Positions 6,850 through 13,984 of a DNA stretch of 54,859 nucleotides are shown piece by piece (positions within the stretch are counted from its first letter, which is position 1; the number at the start of each line of letters is the position of its first letter). Origin of the DNA: Nitrospirota bacterium (GTDB taxonomy: Bacteria; Nitrospirota; Thermodesulfovibrionia; Thermodesulfovibrionales; Dissulfurispiraceae). The stretch is taken from the NCBI GenBank assembly GCA_023476565.1, contig JAMCVZ010000001.1, forward strand, positions 1 to 54,859, written 5' to 3'. Position numbers and translations under genes: made by a program. The notes beneath the pieces are model-generated. The model saw only the letters and a program-made list of their open reading frames with translations, was not told where the DNA came from and ran no database searches.

Positions 6850-8753
6850 TTTTTTTGTACTTCTTCTCTTATTATCTCTATAAATTCGTCAATTGTAAAT
6901 GGCCCGATGTTCTCGCCGTTCCTCTTTCTTACCGTTATCTTCCCTTCGGCGGCTTCCTTTTCCCCTAAAATAACGAGATAGGGTATCTTCTTCATTGTGG
7001 CCTCTCTGATCTTGTACCCTACTTTTTCGTTCTCCAGATTTATTTCGGCTCTTATGTCCGCTTTCTTGAGCGCCTTATATATTTCTTTCGCGTACTCCTC
7101 ATGTTTTTCGGATATGGTCAAGACCGATACCTGGACAGGCGAAAGCCATAAGGGGAATATGCCCGCATAGTGCTCGATGAGAATACCGAAGAACCTCTCG
7201 AGCGATCCCATAAGCGCCCGGTGGATCATTATGGGCCTGTGCTCCTTGCCGTCGCTGCCGCGGTAGACTGTATCGAACCTCTCGGGAAGGTTGAAATCGA
7301 CCTGTATGGTGCTGCATTGCCATGCCCGGTTCAGCACGTCCTTTATTTTTATATCTATTTTAGGTCCGTAGAAGACGCCCTCCCCCGGATCGATCGTGTA
7401 CGGCAAGCCCTTTTTCTCAAGGGCCTGTTTGAGCGCGCCGGTCGCCCTTTCCCAGTTCTCCAGGGACCCGACATACTTTTCAGGCCGTGTGGAAAGATAA
7501 ATATCGTAAGAGTCAAAACCGAACGTCTTGAGGATAAAGATCGTAAAATCGAGGATATTCAGTATTTCATCCTCTATCTGATCCTCCCTGCAGAATATAT
7601 GCGCATCGTCCTGGGTAAAGCCCCTTACCCTCAGTAATCCGTGAAGAACTCCCGAACGCTCATACCGGTAAACAGTCCCCAGTTCGGCATATCTTACCGG
7701 CAGATCCCTGTAACTCTTCAGGGCGCTCTTGTAGATCTCTATGTGGAAGGGACAATTCATCGGTTTTGCTTCATAGGCGACCTCGTCTATTTCCATAGGT
7801 GAATACATGTTCTCCCTGTAGAAGTCCCAGTGGCCGCTCTTTTGCCAGAGCTTCAGCTTCGCGATATGCGGGGTGAAGAGTATTTTATAATCCGCCTTAA
7901 GATGCTCGCTTCTCCAGAAATCCTCGATGGTCTTCCTGATAATCGCGCCGTTGGGGTGCCAGAGTATGAGCCCCGGCCCTATTTCATCGCTGAGGCTGAA
8001 CAGTTCGAGCTCCCTGCCGAGTTTCCTGTGGTCCCTTTTCTTGACCTCTTCAAGGAAATCGAGGTATGCCCTCAGTTCCTCTCTCGTATAAAAGGCCGTC
8101 CCGTATATCCTCTGGAGCATCTTGTTTTTCTCGTCGCCCCGCCAGTATGCCCCGGCAATGCTCAGAAGTTTGAATGCCTTGACTCTCCCTGTTTTTGAGA
8201 GGTGAGGCCCCCTGCAGAGGTCTACGAACCCGTCCTCCTCGTAGAGGGACACCGTTTCATCAGGGATCTCTTCAAGGAGCTGCACTTTGTAGTCTTCCCC
8301 CGCTTTCCTGAAGAGGTCTATAGCCCCGCCCCTGGGGAGCGCCTTTCTGATAAACGGGCTGTTCTTTTTGATGAGCTCCTTCATCCTCTTCTCGATCTTT
8401 TCAAGATCTTCAGGGGTAAAGGGCCCTGCCTTATCGAAGTCATAATAGAAGCCCTCTTCGGTTGCTGGCCCTATGGCCAGCTTCACATCGGGGAACATAT
8501 CTTTTACGGCGTGCGCCAGAATATGCGACGTGCTGTGCCGGTAAATTTCCAGGCCCTCTTTTGAACCGGGGATGACAAGCTCCACAACTGACTGAGGACC
8601 GACATCCTCCAGAGATGATAGTTCCCTCAGTTCACCATTCACTCTTACAGCTACGGGGCTGCCGTTAGATGATTTCAAAGACTCTATATATTTTTTGAGC
8701 CCGGATATTTCTGTTTCTTTTTCCGTACCGTCAGGCAACTTAAATGTGATAAT
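6831..8753 (-). CDS. thrS: Threonine--tRNA ligase (probable AUU start)
   Basis: Charges tRNA-Thr and edits mis-charged Ser-tRNA. It has a TGS domain (about 1-62), an editing domain with HSTSHILAHAV and LCRGPHLSKTG, a class II core with zinc ligands in MNCPFH, DDAHIFC and IMIHRA, and an anticodon-binding domain from about 545. GGAGG ends six bases before an in-frame ATT (8751-8753) that begins IITFKLPDG, the conserved first strand of TGS. The next candidate, TTG at 8738, would delete that strand and lies 21 bases from the ribosome site. ATT is therefore preferred; with TTG the protein has 635 residues. The last six codons and stop come from a heptamer hairpin. Confidence 0.96.
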   Translation of the reverse strand: MITFKLPDGTEKETEISGLKKYIESLKSSNGSPVAVRVNGELRELSSLEDVGPQSVVELVIPGSKEGLEIYRHSTSHILAHAVKDMFPDVKLAIGPATEEGFYYDFDKAGPFTPEDLEKIEKRMKELIKKNSPFIRKALPRGGAIDLFRKAGEDYKVQLLEEIPDETVSLYEEDGFVDLCRGPHLSKTGRVKAFKLLSIAGAYWRGDEKNKMLQRIYGTAFYTREELRAYLDFLEEVKKRDHRKLGRELELFSLSDEIGPGLILWHPNGAIIRKTIEDFWRSEHLKADYKILFTPHIAKLKLWQKSGHWDFYRENMYSPMEIDEVAYEAKPMNCPFHIEIYKSALKSYRDLPVRYAELGTVYRYERSGVLHGLLRVRGFTQDDAHIFCREDQIEDEILNILDFTIFILKTFGFDSYDIYLSTRPEKYVGSLENWERATGALKQALEKKGLPYTIDPGEGVFYGPKIDIKIKDVLNRAWQCSTIQVDFNLPERFDTVYRGSDGKEHRPIMIHRALMGSLERFFGILIEHYAGIFPLWLSPVQVSVLTISEKHEEYAKEIYKALKKADIRAEINLENEKVGYKIREATMKKIPYLVILGEKEAAEGKITVRKRNGENIGPFTIDEFIEIIREEVQKKVTSDK

Positions 8754-8780
8754 AGCAAGCCTCCGCTTAAAAAGTAGTAT

Positions 8781-8809
8781 ATCATAACTGATTTACAATC
8801 ATTATTCAA
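8781..8809 (-). promoter_or_regulatory. Sigma-70-type promoter of thrS and the translation cluster
   Basis: On the minus strand, TTGAAT (8804-8809) and TATGAT (8781-8786) have a 17-base spacer, matching 4 of 6 and 5 of 6 consensus positions. The predicted transcript starts about 20 bases before the thrS start, leaving little room for the kind of thrS operator known from E. coli. Confidence 0.65.
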
Positions 8810-8828
8810 TTCATTGGACTTTCATTCA

Positions 8829-9539
8829 TTAGACTTTTAACCGGCCATCCACCATCTCCAGAAGCTTGTGACATCTTCTGGACAGGGATTCATTATGGGT
8901 CACGATAATAAAGGTCACCCCGCGCTTCGTATTTATGTCCAGGAGGAGCCGGAAAAGCTCCTCGCCGGTCGCCGTATCGAGGTTGCCTGTGGGCTCGTCT
9001 GCAAGGACAACGCTTGGGTCAAGGAGCAGGGCCCTCGCAACGGCAACCCGCTGCTGCTCTCCGCCCGAGAGCTCGCCCGGCTTGTGGAGCCTCCGTTGAT
9101 AAATCCCGAGCTCATCAAAAAGCCTTTCGGCCTTATCATATAATTCTTGCTTACTGCTTACTTCCGGGTTCCGGCTCCTGGCTATAAGCCCGGGCATTAC
9201 GACATTTTCGAGGGCATTGAATTCCGGCAAAAGGTGGTGGAACTGGAATACGAACCCGAGCGCTCTGTTTCTGAAAGCCGCAAGATCTTTGTCTGACAGG
9301 GAAAAAGGAGCAACATCTCCGCCTTTCCATAAGCCTTTGTACACGACAGTTCCTGCCGTAGGCCGGTCCAGTGTCCCGAGGATGTGCAAAAGAGTGCTTT
9401 TCCCGACGCCGGACGCGCCGACAATGCTCACCATTTCTCCTTTGTTGAACGCCGCTTCTATATCCTTTAAGACATGGAGGTCCCCGGCGGGCATTGAAAA
9501 TGTTTTTGCAAGCCCCTCTACCCTTATCAGCTCATCCAT
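8829..9539 (-). CDS. lolD: Lipoprotein-releasing ABC transporter ATPase LolD
   Basis: ATPase of the LolCDE complex, which extracts outer-membrane lipoproteins from the inner membrane and passes them to LolA. 236 residues. Walker A GASGVGKST (about 41-49), Q-loop FVFQFHHLLPEF, signature LSGGEQQRVAVARAL and Walker B VVLADEPTGNLD are intact. The ATG follows the TAA of the small upstream gene directly, so the two are coupled. About ten extra residues (SRNPEVSSKQ) after PGLIA coincide with period-7 DNA at 9143-9188, possibly another in-frame repeat insertion. Close MacB or FtsE relatives are alternatives, but the lolC neighbour favours LolD. Confidence 0.93.
   Translation of the reverse strand: MDELIRVEGLAKTFSMPAGDLHVLKDIEAAFNKGEMVSIVGASGVGKSTLLHILGTLDRPTAGTVVYKGLWKGGDVAPFSLSDKDLAAFRNRALGFVFQFHHLLPEFNALENVVMPGLIARSRNPEVSSKQELYDKAERLFDELGIYQRRLHKPGELSGGEQQRVAVARALLLDPSVVLADEPTGNLDTATGEELFRLLLDINTKRGVTFIIVTHNESLSRRCHKLLEMVDGRLKV
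9143..9188. repeat. Possible heptamer element inside lolD
   Basis: The stretch reads as degenerate heptamers (TTGCTTA CTGCTTA CTTCCGG GTTCCGG CTCCTGG) and encodes the residues that look extra in LolD. No complementary second arm is clear, so this may be half an element or chance. Confidence 0.4.
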
Positions 9540-9830
9540 TTATTTCTTGAGAATTCCCTCTTTCTTAAGTTCTTTCACATTCTCCAGCGACTTTTCAGCC
9601 CCGCCTTCCCGCTTGCCCGACCACTTCTTTACCTTTTCCGCTATCCCTCCTACCGACTCCTTTATGCTGTCGGCCTTATCCGCAAGCTTGTAGACCCCCT
9701 TCTGCATAAGCCCCTCTGCTTTATCTCCAAGCTCCCTGATCTTTCCTCCGCCGCTCCATGCCGCAAGAGACACAAACCCTATCCAGGCGACTACGAGAAT
9801 GCATACCATATTTTTGAAACACTTGAACAT
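9540..9830 (-). CDS. Small membrane-anchored protein between lolC and lolD
   Basis: I do not recognise a family for this 96-residue protein. It has one hydrophobic N-terminal segment (about residues 5-25) and then a charged, Lys/Glu-rich, probably helical tail with KLADKADSIKES and VKELKKEG, reminiscent of YtxH-like or LEA-like stress proteins. The tail is predicted soluble. The ATG (9828-9830) overlaps the lolC TGA by one base, and its TAA abuts the lolD ATG. It is thus translated within the lol operon and may act with lipoprotein export. A GTG one codon earlier is possible. Function unknown. Confidence 0.75.
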   Translation of the reverse strand: MFKCFKNMVCILVVAWIGFVSLAAWSGGGKIRELGDKAEGLMQKGVYKLADKADSIKESVGGIAEKVKKWSGKREGGAEKSLENVKELKKEGILKK

Positions 9831-11059
9831 CACTCGTACCTTAAAGGCTCGACCGGATTGAGCTTGGCCGCGTGATATGAGGGGTAAAGCGTGGAAAGAA
9901 AACTTATGGTAACGGCCGAAACCGAAACGGTAATGAAATCGAACAATTTCATCTTTACCGGCAATTTGCTCAGGTAATATACATCCGCGGGCAGCTTGAT
10001 GAGCTCATAATTGTTCAGTATCTTGCCGAGAATATACCCGCCGGTGACGCCTATGAATGTCCCGACAAGCCCTATCATCAATCCCTGGGACATGAACACC
10101 ATCATGATGCCGCGGTTTGTCGCGCCCATCGACTTCAGTATGGCGATCTCCCTCTGTTTCTCCATGACGTTCATCATCAGGGTGCTGACGATATTGAACG
10201 AGGCGACCAGCACGATGAGTATCAGGATAATAAACATCGCGAATTTTTCGAGCTTCAGCGCGGAAAACAGGTTCCTGTTCATCTGCATCCAGTCCCTCGC
10301 ATAGTAAGGGAACCCGATTCTCTCTTTGATGGATTCCCGGACTGCGGGCGCCTTATAGATATCATCCAGCCTCAGTTCGACGCCGGAAACGGCGCTGCCG
10401 TAGCCGAAAAAATCCTGCGCCGGCTTTATACCGGTCAGGACAAGGCTTGTATCATATTCGAACATGCCCATCTCGAAGACTGCGGCGACCCTGAACTGCT
10501 TCACCTTAGGAAGCATTCCGAGCGGCCCGACCTCCCCGGCGGGGGAGATCACGTTAATGTCGTCATCCGGGAAAACGCCCAGCATTGCCGACAATTCGCT
10601 GCCGATAATTATCCATGGGGCGCCGTTTTTTTGCCCGAGGTCCCTGATGCTGCCGTACTTGATATGCTTCAGGATATCGGTTGTCCTGAATTCCAATGAG
10701 GGCTCTATGCCCCTGATGACTACGCCATGCGCCTTTTTGCCGGAGGAGACCATTACCTGTCCCATAACAAAGGGAGATACTGAAACGACATGAGGGATGC
10801 CTTTCAGTTTTTCGACTACGGCATTGTAGTCCTCTATTCCTCCCCTGTAGCTCTGTATTACAACATGGGCATTGGCGCCGAGTATCTTTTTCTGGAGATC
10901 CTCCTGGAAGCCGCTCATGACCGAGAGCACGACAAGAAGCGCCATGACCCCCACCGCAACACCGGCAACGGACACGGCGGTATTGAAAGAGACGCCCCTG
11001 TGCTTCTTCTTTGATTTAAGATACCGTAATGATATAAACAACGGATAGGGGAGGTTCAT
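9830..11059 (-). CDS. lolC: Lipoprotein-releasing system permease LolC/LolE
   Basis: Integral membrane subunit of the lipoprotein-releasing ABC transporter, 409 residues. The layout is the MacB/FtsX type: TM1 at about 25-45, a large periplasmic domain (about 50-260), and three C-terminal segments at about 268-293, 317-343 and 373-395. The conserved MNVMEKQREIAILKSMGAT and LYPSYHAAKLNPVEPLRYE termini are typical of LolC/E. A single gene probably serves both halves (a LolF-like homodimer), as only one permease gene is present. It is coupled to the next gene by a one-base overlap (TGATG). The leader holds only a weak ribosome site next to the 11070-11167 hairpin. Confidence 0.93.
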   Translation of the reverse strand: MNLPYPLFISLRYLKSKKKHRGVSFNTAVSVAGVAVGVMALLVVLSVMSGFQEDLQKKILGANAHVVIQSYRGGIEDYNAVVEKLKGIPHVVSVSPFVMGQVMVSSGKKAHGVVIRGIEPSLEFRTTDILKHIKYGSIRDLGQKNGAPWIIIGSELSAMLGVFPDDDINVISPAGEVGPLGMLPKVKQFRVAAVFEMGMFEYDTSLVLTGIKPAQDFFGYGSAVSGVELRLDDIYKAPAVRESIKERIGFPYYARDWMQMNRNLFSALKLEKFAMFIILILIVLVASFNIVSTLMMNVMEKQREIAILKSMGATNRGIMMVFMSQGLMIGLVGTFIGVTGGYILGKILNNYELIKLPADVYYLSKLPVKMKLFDFITVSVSAVTISFLSTLYPSYHAAKLNPVEPLRYE

Positions 11060-11069
11060 AACAACTTCA

Positions 11070-11167
11070 AATAAGAAATTGGAAATTGGAAATTGGAAAT
11101 AAAGGGCAAAGCACTCTCAGCTCCCGGTTTTTTACTTCTCACTTCCCATTTCTCATTTCTCATTTGT
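11070..11167. repeat. Heptamer-hairpin element, AAATTGG/GTGAGAA mixed type
   Basis: Left arm: four AAATTGG-like units (11075-11100). Right arm: TTACTTC TCACTTC CCATTTC TCATTTC TCATTTG (11132-11166). It lies between lysS and lolC, directly after the lysS stop. Confidence 0.75.
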
Positions 11168-11169
11168 CC

Positions 11170-12645
11170 TTACTGTTCCGGTTTCAACTGGGGGAATAAT
11201 ACGATATCCCGTATGGACTGGGAATTGGTAAGGAGCATGACCAGCCTGTCTATGCCTATGCCCTCACCGGCGGCGGGCGGCATGCCGTACTCAAGGGCCC
11301 TGACAAAATCCTCATCCATCCAGTGGGCCTCTTCATCACCCTCCTGTTTTGCCTCTACCTGTTTCATGAATCTCTCCCTCTGATCGATTGGATCGTTCAA
11401 TTCAGAGAAGGCATTGGCGACTTCCCTCGCCGCGATAAACAGTTCAAACCGCTCGACGAGCTCCGGACTGCCGGCTTTTCTTTTTGCGAGGGGCGAGAGC
11501 TCCACCGGGTAATCGGTTATAAAGGTCGGTTGTACGAGCTCCGGCTCCACGAACTCCTTGAATATTTCATCCAGGACCTTGGTGTGAGAGGACCCGGTCG
11601 GGATATCGAGCTTCTTCGAGCGCGCCCATTCCATTGCCTTTTCGGGATCGGTAATGGCGGCGTCAGGCACACCCTTCTGCTTGAGGGCGTCAAGCATGGG
11701 AACCCTCGGCCACGGCGGCGCCAGATCTATCACCTCATCCCCGTAAGGGACTTTCAGCGTGCCGAGCACTTTATGTGCAACGAATGAAAGAATCTCTTCG
11801 GTAAACGACATCAGGAAATTGTAATCTTTATACGCCATATAGAATTCAAGCATCGTGAACTCGGGGTTGTGCTTGGTCGAAATCCCCTCGTTCCTGAAAT
11901 TCTTGTTCAGCTCAAAGACCCGCTCATAGCCGCCGACGAGCAATCGCTTCAGATATAATTCCGGCGCGACCCTGAGGTACAGATCGATGCTCAGGGCGTT
12001 GTGATGGGTCTTGAAAGGCCGTGCAGCGGCTCCTCCGGGGATCTGGTGCATCATGGGAGTCTCGACCTCTATGAACCCTTTCGCTTCGAGGAATTCCCTT
12101 ATGGATTTGATAATCGCGCTCCTCTTGGCAAAGATATCCTTTACTTCAGGGTTAACGATAAGGTCAACGTATCTCTGCCTGTACCTGATCTCGATGTCCT
12201 TGAGCCCGTGCCATTTCTCGGGGAGCGGCCTCAGGGACTTGCTCAAAAGAACGAGATCCTTTACCCCGACAGTAAGCTCATTGGTCTTTGTCCTGAACAC
12301 CTTTCCGGAAACCCCGATTATATCGCCTATGTCCAGCTTCTTTACCAGAGCATATTTTTCGCCGAGGGCATCCTTCTTCAGATATATCTGGATCTTACCG
12401 GTAGCGTCCTGGATGTGGGCAAACGAGGCCTTGCCGAAATCCCTCATGGCGATAATCCTGCCCGCCACTGAGGTATGAAACTCCTCTGCCTCCAAAGTTT
12501 CCCTGGAGGCTGATTCGAATTTCGACTTCAGGTCTTCGGCATGCGCTTCCGGGCAAAACCGCCCGCTGTAGGGGTCTATGCCGAGGCTGCGCAGATCATC
12601 GAGCTTTTTAAAGCGCTGTTCTACAAGTTCGTTGGTTTCTTCCAT
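11170..12645 (-). CDS. lysS: Lysine--tRNA ligase, class II
   Basis: LysRS of 491 residues that charges tRNA-Lys. The N-terminal OB-fold anticodon-binding domain (about 55-165, with VAGRIIAMRDFGKASF) is followed by the class II core: motif 1 RYRQRYVDLIVNPEV, motif 2 FRNEGIST with PEFTMLEFY, and motif 3 GIGIDRLVMLLTN near the C-terminus. The ATG at 12645 has no Shine-Dalgarno sequence, and a strong promoter ends only nine bases upstream, so the mRNA is probably leaderless. It lies upstream of lolC on the same strand, separated by a heptamer hairpin. Confidence 0.97.
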   Translation of the reverse strand: MEETNELVEQRFKKLDDLRSLGIDPYSGRFCPEAHAEDLKSKFESASRETLEAEEFHTSVAGRIIAMRDFGKASFAHIQDATGKIQIYLKKDALGEKYALVKKLDIGDIIGVSGKVFRTKTNELTVGVKDLVLLSKSLRPLPEKWHGLKDIEIRYRQRYVDLIVNPEVKDIFAKRSAIIKSIREFLEAKGFIEVETPMMHQIPGGAAARPFKTHHNALSIDLYLRVAPELYLKRLLVGGYERVFELNKNFRNEGISTKHNPEFTMLEFYMAYKDYNFLMSFTEEILSFVAHKVLGTLKVPYGDEVIDLAPPWPRVPMLDALKQKGVPDAAITDPEKAMEWARSKKLDIPTGSSHTKVLDEIFKEFVEPELVQPTFITDYPVELSPLAKRKAGSPELVERFELFIAAREVANAFSELNDPIDQRERFMKQVEAKQEGDEEAHWMDEDFVRALEYGMPPAAGEGIGIDRLVMLLTNSQSIRDIVLFPQLKPEQ

Positions 12646-12653
12646 AAACTTTG

Positions 12654-12683
12654 ATTATACTTATCCGTAATCATTCAAGTCAA
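12654..12683 (-). promoter_or_regulatory. Strong sigma-70-type promoter of lysS
   Basis: On the minus strand, TTGACT (12678-12683) and TATAAT (12654-12659) have an 18-base spacer. Transcription should begin near 12647, two bases before the lysS ATG, which predicts a leaderless message. Confidence 0.72.
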
Positions 12684-12761
12684 CGCTTTACTCTATGCAA
12701 GATAAGAACGGCGAGCACGGAAAACTCTTGCATCCCGGCCCCTGTGCGAGAGTGAAACCGC

Positions 12762-12790
12762 TTGACATGGAAGCCGTAATAAGCTAAATT
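12762..12790 (+). promoter_or_regulatory. Sigma-70-type promoter of tpiA
   Basis: TTGACA (12762-12767), a 17-base spacer and TAAATT (12785-12790). The expected start point coincides with the tpiA ATG at 12797, again predicting little or no leader. Only the weak AGAAAG precedes the ATG. Confidence 0.65.
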
Positions 12791-12796
12791 AGAAAG

Positions 12797-13543
12797 ATGC
12801 GCAAACCTTTTATAGCAGCCAACTGGAAGATGAACAAGACGGCAGGGGAGACCCGGGCCTTCCTGGACGAGTTTCTGCCGCTTGTGCGTGATGTGCAGGA
12901 TGTCGATATCGTCATTGCTCCGCCTTTTACGTCCCTGCCTGCTGCAGCAGCCCTTATAAAAGGGAGCAACGTACTTCTTTCAGCACAGGATATCTTTTAC
13001 GAGGACAAGGGTGCGTATACAGGGGAAATATCTCCGGTAATGCTTACGGATGTCGGGTGTACGCAGGTGATAATCGGTCATTCCGAAAGGCGCCAGTACT
13101 TCAAAGAGAGCGATGAAATAGTAAACAAAAAGATAAAAGCGGCACGGAAGCACAATCTGGATGTAATTTTCTGCATCGGAGAAGCGCTCGAAGAGAGGGA
13201 GGCCGGAAAGACATTCGATGTGCTGAAAAGGGAAGTTGAAGAAGGGCTGAAAGACGTACCTTCGGACAGCATTGTAGTGGCTTACGAGCCGGTCTGGGCA
13301 ATAGGCACGGGCAAGACGGCAACAACAGGGCAGGCCCAGGAGGCGCATAAATACATCCGCGAAAGGCTTTCCGCCCTTTACGGGGGCGCTGCACAGGATA
13401 TAAGAATTCTTTACGGCGGCAGCGTAACGCCCGAAAACATCGATTCACTTATGGACTGTGCGGATGTGGACGGAGCCCTTGTAGGCGGCGCCAGCCTGAA
13501 GGCCGGCAGCTTTGCAAGGATTGTAAAGTTTAACTGTAAATAA
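12797..13543 (+). CDS. tpiA: Triosephosphate isomerase
   Basis: Interconverts dihydroxyacetone phosphate and glyceraldehyde 3-phosphate in glycolysis and gluconeogenesis. 248 residues, normal for a TIM barrel. Catalytic Lys in NWKMNK (about residue 11), His in IIGHSERR, Glu in AYEPVWAIGTG and the phosphate-binding loop LYGGSV are all present. ATG at 12797 is preceded by a promoter so close that the transcript may lack a leader. The gene is followed by secG after 53 bases, a common tpiA-secG pairing. Divergent from lysS. Confidence 0.98.
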   Translation: MRKPFIAANWKMNKTAGETRAFLDEFLPLVRDVQDVDIVIAPPFTSLPAAAALIKGSNVLLSAQDIFYEDKGAYTGEISPVMLTDVGCTQVIIGHSERRQYFKESDEIVNKKIKAARKHNLDVIFCIGEALEEREAGKTFDVLKREVEEGLKDVPSDSIVVAYEPVWAIGTGKTATTGQAQEAHKYIRERLSALYGGAAQDIRILYGGSVTPENIDSLMDCADVDGALVGGASLKAGSFARIVKFNCK

Positions 13544-13596
13544 TGAGAATCGGACTTTTTAAGCCTGAAATCATCAATCCTTATAAGGAGGTAGTT

Positions 13597-13938
13597 TTGG
13601 CAACCCTTTTGATAATCATTCATATAGTGGCCTGTCTTTTTCTGATATCCGTAGTCTTGCTGCAGAGCGGCAAAGGCGCTGAGATAGGCGCTGCCTTCGG
13701 CGGCTCAAGCCAGACCCTTTTCGGCAGCAGGGGGGCGGCAACCTTCCTTAACAAACTCACTACCGCCGCTGCTATAGTCTTCATGCTGACGTCCCTTACA
13801 CTCACAATGATTACGACAAAAAGCAGTTCCATCATAAAGCAGACCGCACCCGCTGACCAGAAGGCCGTTCCGCAGCAGCAGGCGCCGTTACAGCCGCAGC
13901 CGCAAACGCCTGTACCGCAGAAACCGCCCAGCAAGTAA
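13597..13938 (+). CDS. secG: Protein translocase subunit SecG
   Basis: Auxiliary membrane subunit of SecYEG. About 113 residues with two membrane segments (about 2-22 and 53-73) joined by the conserved loop LLQSGKGAEIGAAFGG and SQTLFGSRG. The C-terminal tail is rich in Pro and Gln (QPQPQTP). The TTG at 13597 is chosen because GGAGG lies five bases upstream and MATLLIIIHIVAC is the usual start. The longer reading from 13543, directly after the tpiA stop, lacks a ribosome site and would add a polar extension. It pairs with tpiA as in many bacteria. Confidence 0.95.
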   Translation: MATLLIIIHIVACLFLISVVLLQSGKGAEIGAAFGGSSQTLFGSRGAATFLNKLTTAAAIVFMLTSLTLTMITTKSSSIIKQTAPADQKAVPQQQAPLQPQPQTPVPQKPPSK

Positions 13939-13984
13939 GTGTCAGTGACAGTGGTTAGTGTCAGGGATAAAGGAGAGCAGTACT

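Noticed and set aside
8800-8830. ATTGGACTTT/ATTAGACTTT short tandem after lolD
   Set aside because: Period is near 15, single-armed; not the heptamer family.
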